Shown here in pieces: positions 1 to 11,147 of a stretch of DNA of 64,000 bases (positions are counted from its first letter, which is position 1; each line of letters starts with the position of its first letter). The translations under genes and the position numbers were made by a program. The notes under the pieces are model-generated. The model worked only from the letters and a program-made list of their open reading frames with translations, made no database searches and was not told the DNA's origin. Source of the stretch: Halobacteroides halobius DSM 5150 (lineage in GTDB: Bacteria; Bacillota; Halanaerobiia; Halobacteroidales; Halobacteroidaceae); NCBI RefSeq assembly GCF_000328625.1, contig NC_019978.1:1-64000 (forward strand). Direction: 5' to 3'.

Positions 1-83
1 TTCAATTATAGGTGATAAAGTAAAGTGCTGTCAAGATATATATATCATTTCAATATAAATTCAAACTAATTATCTGCAAAAAC

Positions 84-283
84 TGTTGATAAAACAAGTT
101 TAATTTGTTAATATTATTTTGTAGTACTTAAATAAAATAATTTAAATAATAAAATAATTAAGGATTAGTTATTCACAATCTATCTTTAAATAGCTACCAA
201 AGCTGTGGATAACTAATCTTTTTTTAGCTTTATCCCAAAGAATCACTAGTTATCCACAAAGTTATTCACAATTTTGTGGATAA
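84..283. other. oriC part 1: DnaA-box cluster upstream of dnaA
   Basis: DnaA boxes are visible at 84-92 (TGTTGATAA), 169-177 (TTATTCACA), 204-212 (TGTGGATAA), 250-258 (TTATCCACA), 262-270 (TTATTCACA) and 275-283 (TGTGGATAA). Three match the consensus perfectly and three deviate by one base. The stretch between is very AT-rich. This corresponds to the upstream half of a bipartite Firmicutes origin, where boxes flank dnaA on both sides. No other gene is seen in 1-307. Confidence 0.85.
86..114 (+). promoter_or_regulatory. Probable dnaA promoter (sigma-A type)
   Basis: TTGATA at 86-91 and TAATAT at 109-114 are separated by exactly 17 bp. The -35 hexamer lies inside a degenerate DnaA box (TGTTGATAA, 84-92), which would allow DnaA to repress its own gene. 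The spacer end and -10 closely match the rRNA promoters of this window. Confidence 0.6.
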
Positions 284-307
284 CTTTGTCTAATAGGAGG
301 TATTGTA

Positions 308-1684
308 GTGCATACGGAGAATATTCAAGAAATTTGGGACACTGCTTTAGATAAAATTAAAACCCAACTTAGCACGCCTAGTTTTGAAACTTGGTTTAAA
401 TCAACTCAAGCTTTAGGAATTAAAAATAATAGTCTTCTTATAGAAGTTCCTAATGAATTTGCTAAAGATTGGCTCGAAACAAGATATTCAAAATTAATTC
501 AAGAAGTTATCTCAGATATAACTAACAATTCTTATAAAATTGAATTTATAATTCCTGAAATGAAAGAAGAAGAAATCTTAACGGAAAAAAAATCAACTAC
601 CAAATCTAAAACAAAAGCGTCGCAACAAGAGGAGGTAGAAATAGAACCTCCTGCTTTAAACTCTAAATATACTTTTGATAGTTTTGTAATTGGTAGTAGT
701 AACCGTTTTGCTCATGCTGCTTCTTTAGCAGTAGCAGAAGCGCCTGCTAAAGCGTATAATCCACTCTTTATCTATGGAGATGTTGGGTTAGGTAAAACTC
801 ATTTAATGCATGCTATAGGACATTATATACTTGAACACAATTCAGATATGAAGGTGATGTATTTAACATCAGAAAAATTCACCAATAAATTAATTAACTC
901 CATTAGAGATGATGAAACTACGGCTTTTAGGAATCAATATCGCAATATTGATATTTTATTAATAGATGACATTCAGTTTTTAGCAGGAAAAGAAAGGACC
1001 CAAGAAGAATTCTTTCATACTTTTAATGCTTTGCATGATGCTAACAAACAAATTATTATTTCAAGTGATCGGCCACCAAAAGAAATACCTACTTTAGAAG
1101 AAAGGTTAAGGTCTCGTTTTGAGTGGGGCTTAATTACTGATATTCAGGAACCAGATTTAGAAACCAGAATAGCTATTTTAAAGAAAAAAGCTGCTTTAGA
1201 AGGATTAGAATTACCAAACAATGTAATAGTGCATATTGCAAATAAAATAAAATCTAATATTAGGGAACTAGAAGGAGCATTAATTCGAATAATTGCTTAC
1301 TCTTCATTCTCTAACAAGAGCGTTTCTGTAGAGTTGGCCCAACAGGTACTTGCAAATATAGCTCAAGAGAATCCAGCCAATAGACCGGAAGGAAAAGAAA
1401 TAACACCTGGATTTATAAAAGAAATAGTAGCTGATCATTATGATATTAGTTTGGAAAAAATGAATTCTAAAAAGAGAACCAGAGCTATTGCATTTCCGCG
1501 ACAGATAGCTATGTATCTTACTAGAGAATTAACAGATCTTTCTTTACCACAAATTGGAGATAAATTTGGCGGGCGAGACCACAGTACAGTTTTACATGCT
1601 TACGATAAAATAAAAAATAAAATTTCCAATGAAGCAGAATTTGAAAAAAATATAGAGGAAATATTGGAAAAAATAACATATTAA
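308..1684 (+). CDS. dnaA: Chromosomal replication initiator protein DnaA
   Basis: DnaA is the AAA+ ATPase that binds DnaA boxes, opens oriC and recruits the helicase. The 458-aa product has the N-terminal domain I (about 1-85), a charged linker, the AAA+ core with Walker A GDVGLGKT (157-164) and Walker B around LLIDDIQFL (about 219-227), and the C-terminal helix-turn-helix with the DnaA signature [10 protein letters not shown] near residue 433. Translation starts at GTG 308 behind a perfect AGGAGG at 295-300. DnaA boxes lie on both sides of the gene, so autoregulation is expected. Length and domains are standard for the family (B. subtilis is slightly shorter). Confidence 0.98.
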   Translation: MHTENIQEIWDTALDKIKTQLSTPSFETWFKSTQALGIKNNSLLIEVPNEFAKDWLETRYSKLIQEVISDITNNSYKIEFIIPEMKEEEILTEKKSTTKSKTKASQQEEVEIEPPALNSKYTFDSFVIGSSNRFAHAASLAVAEAPAKAYNPLFIYGDVGLGKTHLMHAIGHYILEHNSDMKVMYLTSEKFTNKLINSIRDDETTAFRNQYRNIDILLIDDIQFLAGKERTQEEFFHTFNALHDANKQIIISSDRPPKEIPTLEERLRSRFEWGLITDIQEPDLETRIAILKKKAALEGLELPNNVIVHIANKIKSNIRELEGALIRIIAYSSFSNKSVSVELAQQVLANIAQENPANRPEGKEITPGFIKEIVADHYDISLEKMNSKKRTRAIAFPRQIAMYLTRELTDLSLPQIGDKFGGRDHSTVLHAYDKIKNKISNEAEFEKNIEEILEKITY

Positions 1685-1687
1685 CCC

Positions 1688-1872
1688 TGTGGATAACCCT
1701 GTGGATAACCCTGTGGATAACATGTGGACAACTTTTAAATGTCTTTTTTGCTTAATTTTATCCACAGGCCTGTGGATAACTTAAAGACTTATCCACAACT
1801 TATCCACAACTTATCCACAAGCTTGTTTACTTTGATATCAAGGGTTGACCGGACTTATCCACATTATCCACA
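1688..1872. other. oriC part 2: DnaA-box array between dnaA and dnaN
   Basis: Eleven boxes: TGTGGATAA at 1688-1696, 1700-1708 and 1712-1720 (strict 12-bp direct repeat), TGTGGACAA at 1723-1731, TTATCCACA at 1758-1766, TGTGGATAA at 1771-1779, then TTATCCACA at 1789-1797, 1800-1808, 1811-1819, 1855-1863 and 1864-1872. The boxes come as two oppositely oriented groups and the last two abut without a gap. By position and content this is the functional origin half where DnaA assembles. Confidence 0.95.
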
Positions 1873-1950
1873 ACCCCTACTACTATTACTACTATGTTTT
1901 TGTATATATTATATGTTTACTAATAGTACTAATTATATATATAAATTAAG
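1855..1950 (+). other. Basal unwinding system: two DnaA boxes, GC step, six DnaA-trios, AT-rich DUE
   Basis: Two abutting DnaA boxes (1855-1872) are followed by a short C-rich step (1873-1877), six uninterrupted trinucleotides TAC TAC TAT TAC TAC TAT (1878-1895), and then an AT-rich tract to about 1950. This is the arrangement known from B. subtilis, where the DnaA filament moves from double-stranded boxes onto single-stranded trios to melt the origin. The first strand opening is therefore expected immediately right of 1878. Confidence 0.9.
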
Positions 1951-1969
1951 CGTAAAAAGGAGGATTTAT

Positions 1970-3076
1970 ATGAAAGTTGAAGTCAATCAAAAAGAATTTT
2001 ATCAAGCTATTCAAACTGTTAAAAAAGCTGTCTCAACTAAAACAACTTTACCAATTCTTTCGGGAATTTTATTGCGCACCCAAGGGAATACTTTAAAATT
2101 AGTGGGGACAGATTTAGAAATTGGTATTGAATGTTTTGTTGATGCAACAGTTACTACAGAAGGAGATATTGTATTACCAGCTAAATACTTAGCAAGTATT
2201 ATCCGAGAATTACCAAATGAAAAAGTTATTTTAGCTACTGAACCATCTAATAATACATCTCAAATAAAATGTGATAACTCTCAGTTTAACATTCATGGTT
2301 CTGCAGCAGATGAATTCCCTTTATTACCTGAAATAGAATCAAATACTAAGTTTTCTATCTCACAGCAAAAGTTAAAAAAGATTATTAATCAAATAGAGTT
2401 TGCTGTATCAGAAGATGAAAACAAACCATTTTTAACTGGAGGATTATTGATTCTTAATGATCAGAAGGTAGAGTTAGTGGCGACAGATACATATCGTTTA
2501 GCTTATAGAGAAGATGAAATCAGTCAAGAAACCTCTGCTACAGAAAAAGCTATTATTCCAAATAAGACTTTAACTGAGTTAAGTAAACTATTAGACAAAT
2601 CAGCAGATGAAGTTGAAATTGTAATTACTGAAAACCAAATTTTATTTACTTTTGCTGGGATTTCAATTGTATCTCGTTTAATTGAGGGCCAATTTCCAAA
2701 CTACCAACAAGTTATTCCAAACCAAACTAAAACACAAGTTGAGGTAGATAAAAACACCTTATTGCAAGCAACTAAAAGAGCAGCTTTATTAGCTAAAAAA
2801 GAATCAAATATAATAAAAATTAACTTTGAATCTAATAGGTTAATTATCACATCTAATGCTCCAGAGATTGGACAGGCATATGAAGAAGTGCCCGTTTCAT
2901 TAACTGGTCCAGAATCTGAAATTGCTTTTAATGCTAGTTATCTGATGGATTGCTTAAAGGAGATAGATAAAGAAAAAGTAATTATAGAATTATCTGGAGC
3001 CTTGGCCCCAGGTGTTATTAAGACTAATTCAGAACAAAAATATATTTATGTTATAATGCCAGTAAGAAGTGCTTAA
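1970..3076 (+). CDS. dnaN: DNA polymerase III beta subunit (sliding clamp)
   Basis: The sliding clamp encircles DNA as a dimer and tethers polymerase III. The 368-aa protein begins MKVEVNQKEFYQAIQ and has the three repeated clamp folds; the C-terminus ends in the usual YVIMPVR-type strand. I chose ATG 1970 because it has a good AAGGAGG ribosome-binding site at 1957-1963 and matches the family N-terminus. The same frame stays open upstream to 1739, but that stretch lies across the DnaA boxes and the unwinding element and encodes nothing clamp-like. It is followed 11 bp later by the S4-domain gene with its own AGGAGG, so dnaN-rlbA-recF are probably cotranscribed. Confidence 0.97.
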   Translation: MKVEVNQKEFYQAIQTVKKAVSTKTTLPILSGILLRTQGNTLKLVGTDLEIGIECFVDATVTTEGDIVLPAKYLASIIRELPNEKVILATEPSNNTSQIKCDNSQFNIHGSAADEFPLLPEIESNTKFSISQQKLKKIINQIEFAVSEDENKPFLTGGLLILNDQKVELVATDTYRLAYREDEISQETSATEKAIIPNKTLTELSKLLDKSADEVEIVITENQILFTFAGISIVSRLIEGQFPNYQQVIPNQTKTQVEVDKNTLLQATKRAALLAKKESNIIKINFESNRLIITSNAPEIGQAYEEVPVSLTGPESEIAFNASYLMDCLKEIDKEKVIIELSGALAPGVIKTNSEQKYIYVIMPVRSA

Positions 3077-3087
3077 GGAGGTATATT

Positions 3088-3300
3088 ATGAAAAAAATAG
3101 AAATCAAGACGGATACTATCAACCTAGATCAATTTTTAAAATGGGCCAATTTAGTTTCTACTGGAGGAGAAGCCAAAGTAATTATTCAAGCAGGAAAAGT
3201 AAAGGTAAATGGAGAAATAGAAACACAACGATCAAAAACCTTAACTAGTGGTGATAAAATAGAATACGGAGGAACTAATTATCAAATAACTTCTTCTTGA
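3088..3300 (+). CDS. yaaA: S4-domain RNA-binding protein YaaA/RlbA
   Basis: A 70-aa protein consisting almost entirely of one S4 RNA-binding domain: the LDQFLKWANLVSTGGEAK helix and the IQAGKVKVNGEIETQRSKTL turn. The small S4 protein between dnaN and recF is a hallmark of Firmicutes origins; B. subtilis YaaA has been linked to ribosome assembly, but its exact role is not established. It starts at ATG 3088 behind AGGAGG and its stop codon sits just before recF. Family assignment is secure; the precise function is inferred from synteny. Confidence 0.92.
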   Translation: MKKIEIKTDTINLDQFLKWANLVSTGGEAKVIIQAGKVKVNGEIETQRSKTLTSGDKIEYGGTNYQITSS

Positions 3301-3314
3301 GAGGAGTTAAAAAG

Positions 3315-4433
3315 GTGAAATTATCCCAGCTATATCTAAATAAATTTAGGAATTATAAACAACAGCACTTAGAGTTTAACTCACATTTAAATTTATTTAT
3401 TGGAGATAATGCTCAGGGAAAAACTAATTTGTTAGAGGCAATTTATCTATTAGGAACTGGTTCTTCTCATCGGACTAATGTAACTTCTGAATTAGCAAAT
3501 TGGGAAGATAAGAAATTCTATGCCAAAGGAGAAGTTCTTACAGCAAGTCAAGATTATCAATTAACAGTTAGTTTAAAGGGGCGACAAAAAGAAGTTAAGG
3601 TTAATTCTAATAAATTAGACCGGATTACTGATTTAATAGGATATCTTAATGTGGTTATTTTTTCTCCTGAAGATTTGAAATTAATTAAAGGGAGTCCATC
3701 TTTAAGAAGAAAGTTTATCAATTTGGAGTTAGCTCAGGTTAATAGCTATTATAATCATTTGCTTAAAGACTACAGGAAGGTTTTAAAACAGAGAAATAAT
3801 TTACTAAAGGAGATTAGAGATAATGGAGCTCCGGCAGCAATGTTAGAAGTTTGGAATCAACAGTTAATTGATTTAGGGGCCAAAGTTATCAAACGTAGGT
3901 TGGAAGCGTTAAAGAAATTAATTCCTTTGGCTAGACTAAAACAACGTAAACTAACTGGTGGAGCAGAAACCTTAGAGTTAAAATATGACACTAAATTAAA
4001 AATAGGTCATGAAAGTTCTGTAGACGTAATAAAAAAAGAATTTGAATCCTATTTAATACAGCAACAGCAAAAGGAGATTGCTAGAGGGGTTACAACTATT
4101 GGCCCGCATAGAGATGATATTTCTTTAATAGTGAATAATATCGATATTAGAAAGTTTGGTTCTCAAGGTCAACAAAGAACAACAGCTTTAGCTTTAAAGT
4201 TATCAGAATTAGAATTTATGAAATCGGAGACTGGGGAATATCCCGTTTTATTACTAGATGATGTTTTTTCTGAATTGGATAATAAGCGTTGTGCACAATT
4301 GCTAAATACAGTCAGGGACAAGATTCAGACCTTTATTACAAGTACTAATCAAAGAGAGCTAAATTCAGAAAAAGTAGGAATAAATGATTATAATTTATAT
4401 AAAATTAACAACGGTAAAGCAATAGAGGTGTGA
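3315..4433 (+). CDS. recF: DNA replication and repair protein RecF
   Basis: RecF is an SMC-like ABC ATPase that helps load RecA at gapped DNA. The 372-aa product has Walker A GDNAQGKTN (residues 30-38), the ABC signature around SQGQQRTTALALK (about 288-300) and Walker B with D-loop VLLLDDVFSELD near 315. I prefer GTG 3315, which gives the family-typical start MKLSQLYLNKFRNY and has GAGGAG at 3301-3306; a TTG at 3297 would overlap the preceding stop. The 3' end overlaps the ribosome-binding region of the next gene, indicating translational coupling. Confidence 0.95.
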   Translation: MKLSQLYLNKFRNYKQQHLEFNSHLNLFIGDNAQGKTNLLEAIYLLGTGSSHRTNVTSELANWEDKKFYAKGEVLTASQDYQLTVSLKGRQKEVKVNSNKLDRITDLIGYLNVVIFSPEDLKLIKGSPSLRRKFINLELAQVNSYYNHLLKDYRKVLKQRNNLLKEIRDNGAPAAMLEVWNQQLIDLGAKVIKRRLEALKKLIPLARLKQRKLTGGAETLELKYDTKLKIGHESSVDVIKKEFESYLIQQQQKEIARGVTTIGPHRDDISLIVNNIDIRKFGSQGQQRTTALALKLSELEFMKSETGEYPVLLLDDVFSELDNKRCAQLLNTVRDKIQTFITSTNQRELNSEKVGINDYNLYKINNGKAIEV

Positions 4434-4435
4434 TT

Positions 4436-5302
4436 ATGGCTGAATCAATAAAAAAATTGCTAGATGATACTTTGAATAAATTAGGATTATCTCGTAGATT
4501 AAAAGAAGAAAAAGTTTTAAATTTATGGTCACAGCTAATAGGCGATAAGATCGGTGCTCATACTCAGGCTAAGTATATTAATTGCGGGGTATTATTTGTA
4601 ACAGTAGATAATTCTACCTGGGCCCACCAATTATTATTTATGAAAAAGAACCTAATCCAGAAAATCAATCAAAAAATGGGCCAACAGATTGTAAAAGAAA
4701 TTAGATTTCAGGTAGGAAAATTAAATAAAGAAGCAGTTCAAGATTTTTCTGATTCAGATCCATTAGAAGATATAGAGTTAACCTCTAATGAATTAAATAA
4801 ATTACAAGAAATAACTAATCAAGTTGAGGATAGTGAAATTCGCGATAAATTCTTTAATTTATTGATTAATGATCAAAAGAGAAAAAAATGGCAGAAGATA
4901 AATGATTGGCATCCTTGTCCAGATTGTTCAGTTTTGATCTCTCCTGAGGAAGATAAATGTTATATTTGTCAGACTAAAGAAAAAAGGGTAAATACTAAAG
5001 AAGTAAAAGAGTTATTAGTTAGCAGCCCTTGGTTAAGTTATCAGGAGATAATTGACTATTTTCCTCAATTAAGCAAGGATGATTTTCAACTTGTAAAACA
5101 GGAAATGATTGAAGAATTAGAAGTTAAGATTGATAATTTAACTATTCAAGTATTAAAGAGTGAAATAAACCAACAAAAATTAAGAGTAATATTTCAAAAA
5201 TATGTAATGCTAGAAACAGGAGTTACCCCGGATAATTTAACTGATAGATTAATAAAAAAAATTATTGGGGGCAATAAGATGAAAATTTATCGTAGTTTAT
5301 AG
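4436..5302 (+). CDS. DciA-like (DUF721) protein with a C-terminal zinc ribbon
   Basis: Residues 1-95 form a DUF721/DciA domain (conserved LNLWSQLIGDKIGAHT and VTVDNSTWAHQL), the fold that in many bacteria assists loading of replicative helicase DnaB. After an acidic linker there is a four-cysteine zinc ribbon (CPDC at 161-164, CYIC at 175-178) and then about 110 residues of predicted alpha-helical sequence that I do not recognise. At 288 aa it is well over the length of a bare DUF721 domain. ATG 4436 is chosen because the upstream GAGGTG (4425-4430) serves as ribosome-binding site; the gene is translationally coupled to recF (stop at 4431-4433). Location beside oriC supports a replication role; that role is inference. 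Confidence 0.8.
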   Translation: MAESIKKLLDDTLNKLGLSRRLKEEKVLNLWSQLIGDKIGAHTQAKYINCGVLFVTVDNSTWAHQLLFMKKNLIQKINQKMGQQIVKEIRFQVGKLNKEAVQDFSDSDPLEDIELTSNELNKLQEITNQVEDSEIRDKFFNLLINDQKRKKWQKINDWHPCPDCSVLISPEEDKCYICQTKEKRVNTKEVKELLVSSPWLSYQEIIDYFPQLSKDDFQLVKQEMIEELEVKIDNLTIQVLKSEINQQKLRVIFQKYVMLETGVTPDNLTDRLIKKIIGGNKMKIYRSL

Positions 5303-5339
5303 TAATTATTTGATTAAGCTATTCAGGGAGGGGATACCT

Positions 5340-5597
5340 TTGTTACACTTAGGGGGTGGCTATACCATACCTGCTAAAGATGTAGTTATGATAGCTGATT
5401 GGGAATCAACAACTGATTCACCAGAAACACGTTATTTTCTAAAGGTAGCAGAAGAGGAAGGATTTATAATTGATTATTCAGATGGTGAACCAAGTTCTTT
5501 TGTGATTACTGAAGAAAAGATTTATTATTCTATGATTTCTTCTGATACTTTGCAAAAGAGAGTTAATTTTATTTATAACCTTGGTTCTAATGAATAA
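5340..5597 (+). CDS. remB: RemB/YaaB-type DUF370 regulator
   Basis: An 85-aa protein beginning LHLGGGYTIPAKDVVMIADWE, matching the start of the extracellular-matrix regulator RemB/YaaB family (DUF370) that sits between recF and gyrB in Bacillus. The start is TTG 5340, preceded by AGGGAGGGG at 5325-5333; the frame extends upstream to 5310 but without a ribosome-binding site or family similarity. RemA/RemB proteins are DNA-binding regulators of biofilm genes in B. subtilis; whether this one acts the same way here is unknown. Confidence 0.8.
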   Translation: MLHLGGGYTIPAKDVVMIADWESTTDSPETRYFLKVAEEEGFIIDYSDGEPSSFVITEEKIYYSMISSDTLQKRVNFIYNLGSNE

Positions 5598-5619
5598 CTT
5601 ACAATGGAGGTTTATATGA

Positions 5620-7524
<1,905 letters not shown>

Positions 7525-7534
7525 GAGGAGAGTT

Positions 7535-9961
7535 ATGACTGAAATAAATTCTCAACAAGTAAGACAAGTAGGTATTGAAGATGAAATGCAAGAAGCTTAT
7601 CTTGACTATGCTATGAGTGTAATAGTAGGCCGGGCATTACCAGATGTAAAAGATGGTTTAAAACCTGTTCATAGACGTATTTTATATGCAATGTATGATT
7701 TAGGGCTTAAGCCTAATAAACCACATAAAAAATCAGCTAGAATTGTAGGAGAAGTATTAGGGAAATACCATCCTCACGGTGACACTGCTGTTTATGATGC
7801 TATGGTTAGGATGGCTCAGGACTTTTCTTATCGTTATGAATTAGTTGATGGACATGGTAATTTTGGATCGATTGATGGTGATTCCGCAGCTGCTATGAGA
7901 TATACAGAGGCTAAGATGGCTCAGATCACTAATAAATTATTAGCTGATATTAAAAAGAATACTGTAGATTTTATTGATAATTTTGATGGAACATTACAAG
8001 AGCCAGAGGTATTACCTGCTAAGATTCCTAATTTATTAGTTAATGGAGCTTCAGGAATTGCCGTTGGAATGAGTACTAATATTCCACCTCATAATTTAAG
8101 TGAAGTTATAGATGGAGTTATTAAATTAATAGAAAACCCAGATTTAGAGATAAAAGAGTTGATGAAAACCATAAAGGGCCCTGATTTCCCTACTGGTGGA
8201 ATTATTATGGGGCGGAAACCAATTAAAGATTATTTTGAAACTGGTAGAGGAAAAGTTAAGCTTAGAGCTAAAACTATGATAGAAGAACTAGATAATAATA
8301 AATGTCAGATAATAGTTAATGAACTTCCTTATCAAGTAAACAAAGCTAAATTAGTTGAAAAGATTGCTAAATTAGTACGTGACGATAAGGTAGAAGGTAT
8401 TACTAATTTACGTGATGAATCAGACAGAAGAGGTATGAGAATAGTCATTGAACTAAAGAGAGGAGTAAATCCTCAAGTAACTTTAAATAAGTTATATAAA
8501 CATACTAGATTACAGACTACTTTTGGAATTATCATGTTAGCTTTAGTGGATGGTGAGCCACAAGTACTAAATATTAAAGAAACATTAAATCATTATATTA
8601 ATCATCAAAAAGAAGTTATAACGCGAAGAACTAAATATGATTTAGATAAAGCAGAAGCTAGAGCTCATATTCTAGAAGGATTTAGAGTAGCTTTAGATAA
8701 TATTGAAGAAGTAATTAAAATAATTCGAGGTTCCAAAAATTCTTCAATCGCCCAAGAAAGACTAATAAATAGATTTGAGTTTTCTAAAAAGCAAGCAAAA
8801 GCAATTTTAGATATGAGATTACACAGATTAACTAATCTAGAACGTGGAAAAATAGAAGATGAATATTCGGAACTTCAAGAAGAAATAAGTTATTATAAAT
8901 CTATTTTAGCTGATGAATCTAAATTATTAGGAATTATCAAAGAAGAATTAACTAAAACAAAAGAAAAATACAAAGATGAGAGAAGAACAGAGATCCAAGA
9001 CCAAGGTATTGACCTTGAGCTAGAGGATTTAATTGAGGAAGAAGAAATTGTAGTTCTTTCTACTGAAGAGGGTTATATTAAAAGAATGACATTAGACACC
9101 TATCGTAAGCAACATCGTAATGGTAAAGGGATCATTGGAACCAAACCAAAAGAAGATGATTTAGTGCAAGATGTTCAGATTGGTTCTACCCATGATTACT
9201 TCTTATTCTTTACTAATCAAGGTTATGTACACAAGTTAAAAGGTTATCAGATTCCAGAAAGTAGTCGACAAGCTAGAGGAATCCCAATGATTAATTTATT
9301 AGATCTTGATTTAAATGAAAAGGTTGCAACTATTTTTCCTATGTCTGAATTTAATGATGAAGAATACTTATTTATGGCTACCAAAGATGGAATCGTTAAA
9401 AAGACTAGTATAGAGGACTTTAATACTAGCTATGCTAAACTAATTGCTTTATCTGTAGATGAGGATGATAGATTAGTTGATGTAGAATTAACTAGTGGAG
9501 CAGAAGAAATTATATTAGCTACTAAAGATGGTTTAGCAATTAGGTTTTCAGAAAATGATGTTAGAAGTATGGGAAGAACTGCTCGAGGAGTTAAAGGGAT
9601 TGAATTGGATGCTAATGATGAATTAATCGGTATGGAAGTTATTAGAGATACAGGTGATTTACTAGTTATCACAGAAAAAGGATATACGAAAAGAACTTCT
9701 ATTGATGAATATAGTCTTCAAGGCAGGGGTGGTAAAGGATTAATTACTTTAAAGCAAACTGAGACTAATGGAAAAATAATAGATATTAAAATGGTAGATG
9801 GTTTAGAAGATATTGTCTTAGTTAGTGCACAAGGAATTTTACTACGAACTTTAGTTAATGAGATCTCTGTTACAGGTAGAAATACCCAAGGGGTAAGATG
9901 TATGAGATTAAATGAAAATGATCAAGTTGTAGGAGTAGATACTGTAAATTTTATTGAATAA
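7535..9961 (+). CDS. gyrA: DNA gyrase subunit A
   Basis: GyrA carries the DNA-cleaving tyrosine and the DNA-wrapping C-terminal domain. The 808-aa product has the quinolone-region sequence [19 protein letters not shown], catalytic Tyr123 in [10 protein letters not shown], and a C-terminal pinwheel domain with the GyrA box QGRGGKG (about 729-735); that box marks it as gyrase rather than topoisomerase IV. ATG 7535 has an ideal AGGAGG at 7523-7528; an in-frame ATG at 7517 overlaps the end of gyrB and is less likely. A strong terminator follows. Confidence 0.98.
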   Translation: MTEINSQQVRQVGIEDEMQEAYLDYAMSVIVGRALPDVKDGLKPVHRRILYAMYDLGLKPNKPHKKSARIVGEVLGKYHPHGDTAVYDAMVRMAQDFSYRYELVDGHGNFGSIDGDSAAAMRYTEAKMAQITNKLLADIKKNTVDFIDNFDGTLQEPEVLPAKIPNLLVNGASGIAVGMSTNIPPHNLSEVIDGVIKLIENPDLEIKELMKTIKGPDFPTGGIIMGRKPIKDYFETGRGKVKLRAKTMIEELDNNKCQIIVNELPYQVNKAKLVEKIAKLVRDDKVEGITNLRDESDRRGMRIVIELKRGVNPQVTLNKLYKHTRLQTTFGIIMLALVDGEPQVLNIKETLNHYINHQKEVITRRTKYDLDKAEARAHILEGFRVALDNIEEVIKIIRGSKNSSIAQERLINRFEFSKKQAKAILDMRLHRLTNLERGKIEDEYSELQEEISYYKSILADESKLLGIIKEELTKTKEKYKDERRTEIQDQGIDLELEDLIEEEEIVVLSTEEGYIKRMTLDTYRKQHRNGKGIIGTKPKEDDLVQDVQIGSTHDYFLFFTNQGYVHKLKGYQIPESSRQARGIPMINLLDLDLNEKVATIFPMSEFNDEEYLFMATKDGIVKKTSIEDFNTSYAKLIALSVDEDDRLVDVELTSGAEEIILATKDGLAIRFSENDVRSMGRTARGVKGIELDANDELIGMEVIRDTGDLLVITEKGYTKRTSIDEYSLQGRGGKGLITLKQTETNGKIIDIKMVDGLEDIVLVSAQGILLRTLVNEISVTGRNTQGVRCMRLNENDQVVGVDTVNFIE

Positions 9962-9974
9962 TATAATAGAGAGT

Positions 9975-10012
9975 AAAACAGGGAACTAGATTCAGATCTA
10001 GTTCCCTGTTTT
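9975..10012. terminator. Bidirectional intrinsic terminator after gyrA
   Basis: A 16-bp stem (9975-9990 with 9997-10012) encloses a 6-nt loop; the arm begins with A4 and ends in a T-rich tract, so it can terminate gyrA on the plus strand and the convergent lipoprotein gene on the minus strand. Confidence 0.9.
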
Positions 10013-10017
10013 TATTT

Positions 10018-11022
10018 TTAAAGATCTTGCCAACGTTTTTTTAACCTCTTAACATTATATTTATTAATTAATTTTATAGGTGTAGTTATTAATTTAATAT
10101 TATATTTACCATTTTTAATTATGCCATCCCAATTCCATTTTTCTTTTCTAGCGATAAAAGTAGCTACTTTAAGAGCATTTAATCCTCTTATATAGGGCAT
10201 TTGATCAACTGTAGAGCTCATATCCCCCTTTATTAGTGCAATTGTTCCTTTCTTACTAGCATTTGCTCCAATCACTATAATTTCTTTATTAATTTTTTCT
10301 TTTTGTAAAACTTTAATGGCCTCTAAAGCTAATTGGTCACTATTAGCTAAAATTGCTTTAATTTTTTTATTTTCTTTAATAGTCTGCCTTACTGTTAGGT
10401 TAGCTAATTGTTCTGACCAGTTATTATGCCACTTTTCCTTAATAATCTTTATTTTTTTATGCTTTTTTAGTATGGTTTTATTTCCTGCGGTTATATCTTG
10501 AGCTTTTTTATCATCTTTATCCCCTTTTAAAATTAAAATATTCCCTTTTTTATTAATTTGATCTATAAGATATTGAGCTTGGGATTTTCCAACTTTAAAA
10601 TTATTTGCGCTTACATAAGCAGCTACCTTAGTATTAGGGGGGAGTTTATCAAGAGCTACCACAGGAATACTATTTTCATTAATAAGTTTAATGATTTCTT
10701 TGCTTTGTTGATTTATTTTTAAGAGTTTAATAATAATAATGTCTACTTCTTGTTTAATTAAGCTGATAACATCTTCTTTTTGTTTTTTTATACTATCACT
10801 ATTTTTTTGCCATAGTATATTTATATTTTGTTTGTTTCTATCTTTTATAAAGGCCTTTTTTATTATTTCAGTTATATTTGGTCGAGTGCTTGCTATACTG
10901 ACCCCAATTGTTATTTCTTTTTTAGGGGAAGAAGAAGTTAAAGGATTTATTCTTTCTATATTTAGATTACACCCTATAGTAACCACTGTAAATAATATTA
11001 GTATAACATATAGTCTCTTCAT
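10018..11022 (-). CDS. Periplasmic-type sugar-binding lipoprotein (ribose/xylose-binding family)
   Basis: A 334-aa lipoprotein. Residues 1-18 are a signal peptide ending in lipobox TIGC, so Cys would be lipidated and the protein anchored outside the membrane. The mature part follows the type 1 periplasmic-binding fold (Peripla_BP_4): ITIGVSIASTRPNITEII, IIIIKLLKINQQSKEIIKL, IPVVALDKLPPN, ILILKGDKDD, KAILANSDQLALEAIKVL, IIVIGANASKKG. Such proteins deliver sugars to ABC importers or sensors. No permease or ATPase gene is nearby, so it is an orphan or acts with a sensor. Start ATG 11022 (minus) has AAGGTG 7 bp upstream; GTG 11031 is less likely. Substrate cannot be told from sequence. Confidence 0.8.
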   Translation of the reverse strand: MKRLYVILILFTVVTIGCNLNIERINPLTSSSPKKEITIGVSIASTRPNITEIIKKAFIKDRNKQNINILWQKNSDSIKKQKEDVISLIKQEVDIIIIKLLKINQQSKEIIKLINENSIPVVALDKLPPNTKVAAYVSANNFKVGKSQAQYLIDQINKKGNILILKGDKDDKKAQDITAGNKTILKKHKKIKIIKEKWHNNWSEQLANLTVRQTIKENKKIKAILANSDQLALEAIKVLQKEKINKEIIVIGANASKKGTIALIKGDMSSTVDQMPYIRGLNALKVATFIARKEKWNWDGIIKNGKYNIKLITTPIKLINKYNVKRLKKRWQDL

Positions 11023-11097
11023 AATTATCACCTTAATTATATTTTAAGCTAAGCTAAAAAAAGTATACTAGCTATTTTTAGCTTTTAATGATGATTA

Positions 11098-11127
11098 TTT
11101 ATAAAAAAAATATTTTAGTACATAATA
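11098..11127 (+). promoter_or_regulatory. Possible sigma-G-like promoter of the ger operon
   Basis: CATAATA at 11121-11127 fits the forespore sigma-G -10 pattern; 17 bp upstream is TTTATA (11098-11103), a 4/6 match to TGAATA. Germination-receptor operons are sigma-G dependent in B. subtilis. The -35 match is weak, so this is a suggestion only. Confidence 0.35.
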
Positions 11128-11147
11128 AACTACCAAGGAGGTAAGAG

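Noticed and set aside
1739-1969. In-frame N-terminal extension of dnaN
   Set aside because: It runs through DnaA boxes and the unwinding element, has no ribosome-binding site and no clamp similarity; ATG 1970 fits the family.
10316-11047. Plus-strand frames at 10316-10501 and 10739-11047 with hydrophobic sequences
   Set aside because: They are antisense shadows of the Lys/Glu-rich lipoprotein gene; the hydrophobicity comes from reversed codons.
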